Assembly (NCBI GenBank): GCA_944320795.1
Contig: CALUIU010000034.1
Span: forward strand, 1 to 35,523
Origin: Candidatus Paraprevotella stercoravium
GTDB taxonomy: Bacteria > Bacteroidota > Bacteroidia > Bacteroidales > Bacteroidaceae
DNA: 35,523 bases
Reading direction: 5' to 3'
The position numbers and the translations under genes are program-made. This document shows positions 25,489 through 34,416 of the stretch, piece after piece. How positions within the stretch are numbered: the first letter of the stretch is position 1; every line of letters begins with the position of its first letter. The notes beneath the pieces were generated by a model. It was not told the origin of the DNA and made no database searches. It saw only the letters and a list, made by a program, of their open reading frames with translations.

Positions 25489-26490
25489 TTATAGTTTGGT
25501 GTCTAACAGATATTCTTTGCGGAACATTTCCAGAAAGAGTAAGAACAGAGACACCAATAGCGGGCCGAAAATGACTCCCATAAAACCGAATATGGGCAGA
25601 CCGGCTACCACACCAAAGATGGTGATGAGCGGATGAATATTGGCCATCTTTTTTTGGAGAATAAAGCGGATCAGATTGTCTGACTGTGAAACGACAATAC
25701 CGCCATAGGCCACTAGAACCAAGGCCATGACCCAATCATCGATGATCGCCAAATATGCAGCCAAAGGAATCCAGATTACAGCCGTTCCGATCAGCGGGAT
25801 GATAGAAGCAACACCGGTAAATAGTGCTGCCAACAGTGGGTTGGGTACACCGCACAGCCAGTAACCTAAAAGGGAAATGCAACCTTGAATGAGTGCCAAT
25901 AAGGGAATGCCGATAGCGTTTGAACGGACAATGACATGGATCTTCTGCAGGACTTCCTGTTTGTTGTCTTCCTTAAAAGGTAAAAGTGTAGAGATATAAT
26001 GTTCCATGTTTCGTCCTCCTGAAAGAAGGAAGTAGAGCAGCATAATGGCAACAGCTACATTGACAAAAAAGTCACTCACTCCGCTCATGATGGATTGGCC
26101 GATAGCCGGAATTTGTCCGGCTATAAGGGAAAGAGTGCTTTCAGACAGGACATTGAAGCCAGTTTTTTCTTTGATGAAGCTGATCATGGCAAAGGCGGGG
26201 CGAAGCAGTTCTCTCGGATTAATGTCAATACTGGTAATCTCAGATATCAGTAGCCATCCCATCAGGCTGATAGGAATGACGATGAATAATAGAGTACCTA
26301 TGGTAACGGTCCAAACCGCCCGGCTGTAAGACATCTTTTCTGACAGTCGGAATGTAGCTTTTCGCAGTAACAAATAAAGGGTAAATGCTCCTAGAATGCC
26401 ATTCATAAAAGGCTGTGCCTGTTGGAACAGGATATATCCTAAAAATAGGATTAGGGTAATGAGGGAATATTTCCAGTATAATTCTTTCAT
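25489..26490 (-). CDS. AI-2E family transporter (PF01594-type permease)
   Basis: 333 residues with about seven to eight hydrophobic segments: two near the N-terminus, one at about 60-80, a paired set at about 140-160 and 205-270, and two at the C-terminus. The C-terminal pattern PLITIFGVVAGLPIFGFMGVIFGPLL is the hallmark of the AI-2E/PerM family. Members include autoinducer-2 exporters and Na+/H+ antiporters, so the substrate is not settled by homology. Inner membrane. No terminator was found in the 2-nt gap to the convergent barrel gene, so transcripts probably overlap. Confidence 0.88.
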   Translation of the reverse strand: MKELYWKYSLITLILFLGYILFQQAQPFMNGILGAFTLYLLLRKATFRLSEKMSYSRAVWTVTIGTLLFIVIPISLMGWLLISEITSIDINPRELLRPAFAMISFIKEKTGFNVLSESTLSLIAGQIPAIGQSIMSGVSDFFVNVAVAIMLLYFLLSGGRNMEHYISTLLPFKEDNKQEVLQKIHVIVRSNAIGIPLLALIQGCISLLGYWLCGVPNPLLAALFTGVASIIPLIGTAVIWIPLAAYLAIIDDWVMALVLVAYGGIVVSQSDNLIRFILQKKMANIHPLITIFGVVAGLPIFGFMGVIFGPLLVSLFLLFLEMFRKEYLLDTKL

Positions 26491-26528
26491 AACAGGTTTA
26501 ATTTAAAATAGTTTGATGATGCATGATT

Positions 26529-26536
26529 CAAAAGTA
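26529..26536 (-). promoter_or_regulatory. -7 box of the AI-2E transporter gene
   Basis: The minus strand reads TACTTTTG, an exact TAnnTTTG match, 38 nt before ATG 26490. No clear -33 element was seen. Confidence 0.55.
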
Positions 26537-26665
26537 CATTCTTTTTTGATTATATTGGTCTGTTTGGTCGGCTTTTTTTGCTTTGGATATAAAAATATTC
26601 TCAAAGAGTTTTTTCGTTCTGTATAAAAAGGAATATTGTTTGATTTTGATAATAGAGTTATAGAT

Positions 26666-27358
26666 ATGAATTCCATCAAGTTATTTTTGGAGGAGCATGC
26701 CGAACCGAAATATGCTGTATTTTCTGCTTCTCTTTTGAATGATTCCATTCCGGTAATGGGGGTACGCTTGCCTTGTCTTCGGAAATATGCTCGCGAATTA
26801 ATTAAAAATAAATCATGGTATTGTTTGTGGGAGGAGGAGTGCGAGTCTGTTTTTGAACTGACTTTATTGAAAGGGCTTACTTTTGCCGAAGCACCTATGA
26901 CTGATGTTGAACGCTGGGAATACATTGACCGTTATATACCTTTGATTACCAATTGGTCCTTGTGTGATTCGGTATGTGTATCACTTCGTTTTGTACGTCA
27001 TCAGCCTGAAGAGGCCTGGAACAGACTGCGACGATATTGGTCGTCTGAGCATGAGTTCGCTCAGCGGTTTGGGATTGTGATGCTGTTGGATCATTTTTTG
27101 ACAGAAGCATATAAAGATCGTACTCTGGCTGTTTTGGCTTGGATTCGTCCGGCCGGATATTATGCCGAGATGGCAGTTGCCTGGGCTTTGTCTGTCGCTT
27201 TTGTTTCTTTTCCTGAACAGGTGTATGAAATACTTCAGAATGGAGATTTGCAGAAAAATGTCTTGCAGATGACATTACGGAAGATTCTTGAATCACGGCG
27301 TGTATCCCCATTGTGGAAAGAACGGGTCAGAGTGTTGAGGAATTCGACAGTTTTCTAA
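26666..27358 (+). CDS. AlkD-like DNA alkylation repair protein
   Basis: 230 residues from ATG 26666; TTG 26636 is a less likely start. All-helical HEAT-like sequence with VMGVRLPCLRKYARELIKN near the N-terminus, the PF08713/COG4912 signature G(V/I)..P.LR..A. Internal YIPLITNWSLCDSVC fits the WD-containing substrate pocket region of AlkD-type glycosylases, and SEHEFAQRFGIVMLL the next helix pair. It probably binds alkylated DNA; activity is inferred. Its last 32 nt overlap the 3' end of the convergent DUF6056-like gene. Confidence 0.8.
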   Translation: MNSIKLFLEEHAEPKYAVFSASLLNDSIPVMGVRLPCLRKYARELIKNKSWYCLWEEECESVFELTLLKGLTFAEAPMTDVERWEYIDRYIPLITNWSLCDSVCVSLRFVRHQPEEAWNRLRRYWSSEHEFAQRFGIVMLLDHFLTEAYKDRTLAVLAWIRPAGYYAEMAVAWALSVAFVSFPEQVYEILQNGDLQKNVLQMTLRKILESRRVSPLWKERVRVLRNSTVF

Positions 27359-28217
27359 CCCTTTTCTTTCGGTGCTCTTGTAATAAAGTGATCAGATCAT
27401 GGAATAGGAATAAGACCCAAAACATACAAAAGAAGCATACTCCTTGAATGGCATTGTCCATCCCCAGAGGCGCAAATGGAACTGTACATACAGAAAAAAG
27501 CAGGCAATAAGATAATAGCTTGTGTTCCTTGAAAATAGGCCACAGGCGTCTTCTGCGTCTTCGGGAAACCAAATAGTATAGGCTTAGCAAGGTGGCGAAA
27601 ATAAAGACCTTGGTTTCCCAAAGTTGTGTGAATGCGGTAGCTGTTTGAGATGACAGAACCTGAAAATTTCCGAAAGAGGACCATGACAGATATTCCGAAT
27701 GGAGCAAGGATAGGGTTGTTCCAATCGCAAATCCGATAACCATTGGCCAGCAGGCCAGACCAAAGAATCTTTTTCTTTGTAAATAAGACAGCAGAAGAAA
27801 ACTAAGACAAAGAGGTATGGTGATACCATCGTGGGTATAACTGCAGAAGATACCCATCAACAGCATAATAAAATATCCGTATTTGAAATTTTTGCTCTCT
27901 ATACGATGGTATTGAGATATGAAAAACGGTACGATACAAACAGAAATGAGTTCTATCACAGCTTGTTCATCACGTGAAAAAAACATATAGGAGTTTGGAC
28001 AAAAGAGCAAAGTAAATATGGCCGTTCCGATAATTCCTGTATGGGTAGCTGAAGTGCCGGATATCTGTCCTACAAGAAACACGAGTAAGGTCAATAATAA
28101 AGCACTGACTGTATTGATCAGTTCGGGTTGCCAGATATAGCCACCGGTTTTCGGGATGAATGTCAAGAGGGAAAATATGCCGATAAACAATAAAAAATAT
28201 GTAAAAATGATTTTCAT
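27327..28217 (-). CDS. Multi-spanning membrane protein, DUF6056-like
   Basis: 296 residues with about eight or nine predicted TM segments, short loops and a basic Arg cluster (SRRRRRR) before the last two segments. Members of the DUF6056 group look like this and are distantly related to glycosyltransferase-type membrane proteins; the assignment is from overall appearance. No catalytic motif can be pointed out. It ends inside the 3' end of the convergent AlkD-like gene (32-nt overlap) and is divergent from the GH127-like gene, with facing promoters. Confidence 0.7.
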   Translation of the reverse strand: MKIIFTYFLLFIGIFSLLTFIPKTGGYIWQPELINTVSALLLTLLVFLVGQISGTSATHTGIIGTAIFTLLFCPNSYMFFSRDEQAVIELISVCIVPFFISQYHRIESKNFKYGYFIMLLMGIFCSYTHDGITIPLCLSFLLLSYLQRKRFFGLACWPMVIGFAIGTTLSLLHSEYLSWSSFGNFQVLSSQTATAFTQLWETKVFIFATLLSLYYLVSRRRRRRLWPIFKEHKLLSYCLLFSVCTVPFAPLGMDNAIQGVCFFCMFWVLFLFHDLITLLQEHRKKRVRKLSNSSTL

Positions 28218-28266
28218 GAGTTTGTTTGCAATTGCAAGGAAGATTGTTTAATGCATGTTTATTTGA

Positions 28267-28297
28267 TTGCAAAAATACGGATTTATTTCTATTTTTG
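28267..28297 (+). promoter_or_regulatory. Promoter of the GH127-like gene
   Basis: TTG at 28267-28269, 20-nt spacer, then TATTTTTG at 28290-28297 (exact TAnnTTTG match), 32 nt before ATG 28330. Its spacer contains the -7 box of the divergent gene. Confidence 0.65.
28270..28277 (-). promoter_or_regulatory. -7 box of the DUF6056-like gene
   Basis: The minus strand reads TATTTTTG, an exact TAnnTTTG match, 52 nt before ATG 28217. It lies only 12 nt from the oppositely directed box at 28290-28297. Confidence 0.6.
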
Positions 28298-28329
28298 CTT
28301 GATTTATTTTGTTTTTAAAGAAAAAAGAT

Positions 28330-30123
28330 ATGAGTTTACTGAAGAGATTTAAAGGGATTGCGATTCTGTTCGGGATCCTTTTTTTGCCGCTCAAAGGATG
28401 GGCCGATAATCGAAACGTATTATGCCCGGTTTCTTTTGAAAATATATATATAGATGATTTCTTTTGGTATTATCAGTTTCATGCACAACAGCAGAATAGT
28501 TTGCCTTCTATTTGGAACCGATTGAAGGTGCAGGGGTTCTTTGAAGGGAGATATCAAAAGCGGGATTTGGAGGATGCCGATTTGTACCAGCTGTTGGAAA
28601 CGATGTCATATATTAATTTCGTGGAACCAGATTCTTTGCTTTGGGAAAGATTGGATACTTTAGCTTCGTTAGTCCCGCATGAACTGGCTGTAAACACAAA
28701 CTGTTCGTGGTTAAAATATCCTCGAAAAGAATCACATCCTTTGTACTATCAGCTTGCCGCGTTTTATCGTGCGGCTTTGGCATATACCCGTTCTGGAGGA
28801 CAAAGAGATTTGTTGCATTGGGCATTACAGAATGCGGAACAACTAAGTCGGTACATTGTGGAAAATCCTAAGAAAATAAGGACAAAGGACTTGCATCCGA
28901 ATATGGTGCTTGCATTAGGGGATCTGTATGTACTGACCAATAATAAGCTTTTGTTACAGGCCGCTGAAGTGATGTTGCGTGAAATGAGTTCTGAGAATTG
29001 GGGTAAAGAGCAGGGATATTATTATGCGGCACAGGCTTGGTCTAGTGCTTTGAATGGGCAGAATGGCGTCTTGAAGGAAAATCATAATCTTTGGAAAAAA
29101 GCAGTAAATCAGACGATGCGGGTTACTGGCGGCTTCTCTGTTCATGATACGTTACCGGTAACTCAAATAGACTTGTTGGAAACGATTGCGAACATGGAGT
29201 GGTGTTTCAGATTATACGCTGCAACGTGTGATCCCCGGTGCATGGAGTTATATGAAAGAATTCTTTATAATGAGTTGCGTGCCGCTGTTCCTTATCATGG
29301 AAATTACGTAGCCCATGATTTGACGGTAGGCCTTGAAAATAATTTGATGCGAGACCCTATTGACGAGGTCCCTATGGGAAAACTGATTCCCTTGCTACGT
29401 AATATTGCGGTTCTTCCTGATTATTATTATGCTACGTATCAGGATACTTGCATCTATATAAATCAATACTTTCGAGGAGAAGTGCGGATTAAAAACAAAA
29501 AACTGGATTTAAAACTGAGCGCAATGAGTTCGATGCCTTGGGAAGGGGGATATTATATAGATGTCTTGAGTGAACAGCCTCAGTCTTGTACTTTTTATTT
29601 GAGAGTGCCGGCCTGGATGACTGATGATTGTTTGGAAGACTTGGGGCGTTATCGATTTATTCCAGTAAAGAAACATCTACGTTTTGTTGTTAATGGAAAA
29701 GAACTGCCAATTGATATTGAGAATGGTTTCCTGAAAGTTTCTGGGACATGGAAGAAAAATGATCGGATTTTGTTTGATTTTCTTTCTTCCGTCCGTAAAA
29801 TTGTTCCCAAAGAGTCTACAGAATATGATACCATGCAAGTTGCTTATCAGCGGGCTCCATTTGTTTTTTGTCAAGAAGAACCTGATACAGTTTTTCAGAA
29901 ACACCAACAGACGGCTGTTTGTCTTACAGAAGGGTTGGCTGCAAGATTTGCTTTGGGACTGATGGGAGGTGTACAGACTTTAGAAGGAAAGTTGTATTAT
30001 TTGAAGGAAGATTCTTTGCAAAGTGATGCTATATTGCTGACACCCTTCTTTGCAAAAGGACAGCGTGGCAGAATGAATACAAAAATATGGTTTCCATATT
30101 TTATAAAGAATAACGGGAGGTGA
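28330..30123 (+). CDS. GH127-like (DUF1680) secreted protein lacking the catalytic cysteines
   Basis: 597 residues from ATG 28330, which gives a signal peptide (hydrophobic core about 9-21, cut near GWA-D); TTG 28309 would lengthen it needlessly. An (alpha/alpha) barrel part, then beta-rich C-terminal domains, fit GH127 beta-L-arabinofuranosidases (FLRVPAWM, FVVNGKELP). In GH127 enzymes a zinc is held by the Glu and Cys of ETCA and by two Cys of CCPPN, one being the nucleophile. Here ETCA reads ETIA (E284, I286), and the CCPPN position is occupied by GKLIP (350-354) before LLRNIAVLPDYYYAT. Three of four ligands are gone, so it cannot work by the known mechanism. Binding protein, new mechanism, or inactive relative. 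Confidence 0.8.
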   Translation: MSLLKRFKGIAILFGILFLPLKGWADNRNVLCPVSFENIYIDDFFWYYQFHAQQQNSLPSIWNRLKVQGFFEGRYQKRDLEDADLYQLLETMSYINFVEPDSLLWERLDTLASLVPHELAVNTNCSWLKYPRKESHPLYYQLAAFYRAALAYTRSGGQRDLLHWALQNAEQLSRYIVENPKKIRTKDLHPNMVLALGDLYVLTNNKLLLQAAEVMLREMSSENWGKEQGYYYAAQAWSSALNGQNGVLKENHNLWKKAVNQTMRVTGGFSVHDTLPVTQIDLLETIANMEWCFRLYAATCDPRCMELYERILYNELRAAVPYHGNYVAHDLTVGLENNLMRDPIDEVPMGKLIPLLRNIAVLPDYYYATYQDTCIYINQYFRGEVRIKNKKLDLKLSAMSSMPWEGGYYIDVLSEQPQSCTFYLRVPAWMTDDCLEDLGRYRFIPVKKHLRFVVNGKELPIDIENGFLKVSGTWKKNDRILFDFLSSVRKIVPKESTEYDTMQVAYQRAPFVFCQEEPDTVFQKHQQTAVCLTEGLAARFALGLMGGVQTLEGKLYYLKEDSLQSDAILLTPFFAKGQRGRMNTKIWFPYFIKNNGR

Positions 30124-30225
30124 CATTTTGTCAGTGTGTCGTGCTTTGGCATGCTTTTCGTATTATATATAGTGAATTTGTTATTCAATAAATATTAAGA
30201 ATATAACTAATAAAACAATATTATT

Positions 30226-30498
30226 ATGAGCATTAAACCATTAGCAGACCGCGTTCTGATTGAACCCGCTCCAGCAGAAACAAAGACAGTCGGTGGAATT
30301 ATTATTCCGGATACAGCAAAAGAAAAACCATTGCAAGGTAAGGTGGTAGCTGTAGGTGCAGGTACCAAAGACGAAGAAATGGTATTGAAAGTGGGTGATG
30401 AAGTGTTGTATGGCAAGTATGCCGGCACTGAAATCGAGCATGAAGGTAACAAATATCTGATTATGCGCCAAAGTGATGTGGTTGCAATTCTTGCTTAA
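30226..30498 (+). CDS. groES: Co-chaperonin GroES
   Basis: 90 residues. Caps the GroEL ring. N-terminal [12 protein letters not shown] and the mobile loop [18 protein letters not shown] are diagnostic; [10 protein letters not shown] is the C-terminal core. It is 37 nt upstream of groEL. No CIRCE inverted repeat is present in the 102-nt gap after the GH127-like gene. The only promoter-like match there is imperfect (TGAATTTG at 30173-30180), so heat control is not visible. Confidence 0.96.
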   Translation: MSIKPLADRVLIEPAPAETKTVGGIIIPDTAKEKPLQGKVVAVGAGTKDEEMVLKVGDEVLYGKYAGTEIEHEGNKYLIMRQSDVVAILA

Positions 30499-30523
30499 TA
30501 TTTTTATTGTTGAATCATTTTAA

Positions 30524-32173
<1,650 letters not shown>

Positions 32174-32202
32174 AATTATTCCACAAATACATATAAATAG
32201 AT

Positions 32203-32247
32203 AAAAGAAGCAATTGCCAAGTTTATTGGTGATTGCTTCTTTTTTTA
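32203..32247 (+). terminator. groESL terminator
   Basis: AAAAGAAGCAATTGCCAA (32203-32220) pairs with 32226-32243 with small mismatches, and T7 follows to 32246. It lies 30 nt after groEL. Confidence 0.88.
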
Positions 32248-32486
32248 GGTACAGAAATAAACTTGAAAATATTATTGTCTTTTCTTTTTAACGGGAATAT
32301 GGGTTACTTTTCATATTCATGTATCATTAAGAAATAAACTTGTTGTTTTATTCTTTCTGAAGATTCTGAGACTGGGGATTTGGTAAGAATGATGATAGGT
32401 TTTATTTACGTTATGAAAAGAAAAATGTGATTATAAAGAATTCTTCTAAACAAGATTGTCTCCTTTAGACGACTTTCTTGTTTTTG
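32248..32486 (+). other. Gene-free A/T-rich stretch ending in a terminator-like hairpin
   Basis: No credible reading frame on either strand. It holds a 13-nt direct repeat AGAAATAAACTTG (32253-32265 and 32330-32342) and ends in a hairpin: 32448-32455 with 32476-32483 (8 bp) and 32456-32461 with 32467-32472 (6 bp, one G-T), followed by TTTTTG. An intrinsic terminator here, with no gene in front, might end a small RNA or back up the groEL terminator. No exact TAnnTTTG promoter was found inside. Confidence 0.35.
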
Positions 32487-32509
32487 AGAAAAGATAAAGA
32501 AAAATTGTA

Positions 32510-32517
32510 TATTTTTG
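32510..32517 (+). promoter_or_regulatory. -7 box directly before the uncharacterised gene
   Basis: TATTTTTG is an exact TAnnTTTG match; TTTG at 32483-32486 is a possible -33 element (23-nt spacer). The ATG comes 5 nt later, which implies a near-leaderless transcript. Confidence 0.6.
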
Positions 32518-32522
32518 TACCT

Positions 32523-33131
32523 ATGAATGATTCAAATGATAAAAGAGTAAGTGTTTCAGGGCCAATAGCAAAAGAGATGTTAAAGGAACTATTGGCTAAT
32601 GACTATCTGCTGAAGGATGAAGAGGTTATAGAATTACTTAATTGGGCTCTTAAAAGGAACAAGGATTCAGTAATTAGACCTGCCTATAGTAAGATAGTGA
32701 TTGACGAGCATTGTCGTATCTTTATGCCAGAATATAGTCATAAGGAAATAAAAATGCCTTATCTTCCGAAAACAGTTTATATCTTCTTTTTATTGTTTGA
32801 AAGTGGTTCTGAGTTTAAAAACTTATATAATTATATGGAACAACTTTATCATATCTATCAGGTTGTTTCTAAGGAAAAGAATTTGGAATCCGAGAAATTG
32901 AAACGGAGTTTGGAGAATTTGGTGGAACCTCTAAACAATCGTATTTATGAAATATGCTCTTTGATTCGTAGGGAATTGGCAGGAGTAGTTCCTGAAGAAT
33001 TACTGGATGAATACACCATAACCGGAAAGTGGGGTGGTTTGCATCAGATTCGTTTAGAACGTTCATACGTTCAAATTCATGATAAGATTTTGGAGGACTA
33101 TCAGCGGAAATTTGCTTCTTTTAGAACCTGA
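32523..33131 (+). CDS. Uncharacterised protein, possible winged-helix fold
   Basis: 202 residues from ATG 32523; TTG 32478 lies upstream of the promoter box. No signal peptide or TM segment, so cytosolic. An N-terminal helical part is followed by IKMPYLPKTVYIFFLLFESGSEFKNL, then LENLVEPLNNRIYEICSLIRREL and WGGLHQIRLERSYVQ. The central pattern recalls a family of unassigned Bacteroidota proteins with LPKALYLLFL.HPEGI.F..L, and the order helix, recognition-like helix (NNRIYEICSLIRREL), beta-wing resembles OmpR-type winged helices. That reading is inference; I do not know the function. More A/T-rich than groEL. Monocistronic between hairpin terminator and GH43. Confidence 0.65.
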   Translation: MNDSNDKRVSVSGPIAKEMLKELLANDYLLKDEEVIELLNWALKRNKDSVIRPAYSKIVIDEHCRIFMPEYSHKEIKMPYLPKTVYIFFLLFESGSEFKNLYNYMEQLYHIYQVVSKEKNLESEKLKRSLENLVEPLNNRIYEICSLIRRELAGVVPEELLDEYTITGKWGGLHQIRLERSYVQIHDKILEDYQRKFASFRT

Positions 33132-33219
33132 TTTTATGAAAAAAGCTAGTTGAAGCATAGGGCCTTTTTTATATTCTTCGTTTTTTCTATCTTTACGCAA
33201 CGAAATAAAGATCAGAAAT

Positions 33220-33318
33220 ATGAAGACAGTTTTATGGGTAATGGTTGGTTTTGTTGCTCTCTTGTTCTGTTGTTGCACAAAAGCGTACTACATTCCAACC
33301 AGAGAAAGAGTGGCCTGA
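33220..33318 (+). other. Signal-peptide fragment of the GH43 gene, out of frame
   Basis: ATG 33220 starts a 32-codon frame that begins MKTVLWVMVGFVALLF and stops at TGA 33316-33318. The first ten residues look like a signal-peptide start, but the mature GH43 protein is in the next frame (+1). Removing one T from TTTT (33249-33252) joins them as MKTVLWVMVG-LLLSCSVVAQKR, a full lipoprotein-like signal. A near-consensus -7 box, TATCTTTA (33188-33195), lies upstream. Confidence 0.6.
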
Positions 33319-34348
33319 TACTGAAGGTAAACACATTAATGCACATGGTGGCGGCATCTTGAAAAAGGGAAAGGTGTATTATTGGTATGGTGAAAACCGT
33401 CCTGATGCCGGTGGTTCTATGAATACCGGGATTTCTGTGTATACATCACGAGATCTGATGAATTGGGAAAACCGGGGAATCGCTTTATCTGTATCCTCAG
33501 ATACACTAAGTCCGATACAGGCTGGTTGCATTATGGAGCGTCCTAAGGTCGTGTATAACAGAAAAACCGGTAAGTACGTAATGCTTTTTCATCTGGAACT
33601 GAAAGGCCAAGGATATGCTGCCGCACAAGTCGGTTTTGCCGTTGCTGATCAGCCTGAAGGTCCTTTCCGCTTTTTACGTGGACTACGCCCCAATGCCGGT
33701 TTATGGCCAGTTGATTTTTCCAAGAATGATATTGAAGAGGCTTGTGCCTTGGATCCGTTCAGATATTCAAACTGGTGGACTCCCGAATGGCGCGAAGCTG
33801 TTAAAAAAGGTCTGTTCCTGGCACGCGATTTGAAAGGAGGGCAGATGAGTCGTGATATGACGGTTTATGTTGACGAAGACGGAACTGCTTATCATTTGTT
33901 TTCTTCGGAAGAAAATCTCACGTTACATTTGGCTGAACTTACTGAAGATTATTTGGATTACACGGGAAAATATATTCGTATTGCACCCGGAGGGCAGAAT
34001 GAGGCACCGGCTTTGTTTAAGAGAGATGGAAAGTACTGGCTGATTACCAGCGGTTGCACAGGTTGGGCTCCCAATGAGGCCAGGATGTATGTTGCAGACT
34101 CTCTTTGGGGAGAATGGAAACAGTTGCCTAATCCTTTTGTTGGAGAGAATGCGAAGAAAACGTTTAACGGTCAGAGCACATTTATTTTGCCGTATAAGAA
34201 TCAAGGATTCATATTTATGGGAGATATTTGGAATCCAAAAAGTTTGAGCTCTTCCCGCTATCTTTGGTTACCGATTCAGTTTCAGAAGGATGGAACCCCT
34301 GTGATACCTTACCGTGAAGAATGGACGCTGAAAGATCTGATGAAATAA
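33245..34348 (+). CDS. GH43 family glycoside hydrolase (exo-beta-1,3-galactosidase-like), N-terminus frameshifted
   Basis: 367 residues in the open frame, with only TTG 33245 as possible start because TAA 33239-33241 blocks it upstream; the true start is probably ATG 33220 in another frame. Five-bladed beta-propeller of GH43: GKHINAHGGGIL..GKVYYWYGE, MERPKVVYN (E98), SRDMTVYVDEDGTAYH (D204), EAPALF with the likely general acid E253, TSGCTGW. KTFNGQSTFI places Q310 where exo-beta-1,3-galactanases of GH43_24 use Gln instead of an Asp base. This suggests action on beta-1,3-galactan of arabinogalactan; subfamily is inferred. Mature part intact. Confidence 0.8.
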   Translation: MVLLLSCSVVAQKRTTFQPEKEWPDTEGKHINAHGGGILKKGKVYYWYGENRPDAGGSMNTGISVYTSRDLMNWENRGIALSVSSDTLSPIQAGCIMERPKVVYNRKTGKYVMLFHLELKGQGYAAAQVGFAVADQPEGPFRFLRGLRPNAGLWPVDFSKNDIEEACALDPFRYSNWWTPEWREAVKKGLFLARDLKGGQMSRDMTVYVDEDGTAYHLFSSEENLTLHLAELTEDYLDYTGKYIRIAPGGQNEAPALFKRDGKYWLITSGCTGWAPNEARMYVADSLWGEWKQLPNPFVGENAKKTFNGQSTFILPYKNQGFIFMGDIWNPKSLSSSRYLWLPIQFQKDGTPVIPYREEWTLKDLMK

Positions 34349-34399
34349 ATATCAGCCCCCTGGAGTTTGCAAGAAAACAACTTCAGGGGGCTGATATTT
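34347..34399. terminator. Bidirectional terminator between GH43 and apbE
   Basis: Stem 34347-34362 with 34384-34399 (16 bp, perfect), extended by 34363-34367 with 34379-34383 to 21 bp, loop of 11 nt. The last two bases of the GH43 stop codon lie in the stem. No long T tract follows on either strand, but both ends of the stem are A/T-rich. Confidence 0.75.
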
Positions 34400-34416
34400 A
34401 AGAAACAGTATTTCTC

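Noticed and set aside
30124-30225. CIRCE/HrcA operator or heat-shock element before groES
   Set aside because: No TTAGCACTC-type inverted repeat; only short palindromes such as TGACATTTTGTCA.
32253-32342. 13-nt direct repeat as part of a CRISPR or attachment site
   Set aside because: Only two copies, A/T-rich, with no regular spacing, cas genes or integrase.
33150-33362. 70-codon frame starting at 33150
   Set aside because: It overlaps the GH43 promoter and signal region in the wrong frame and has no coherent features.
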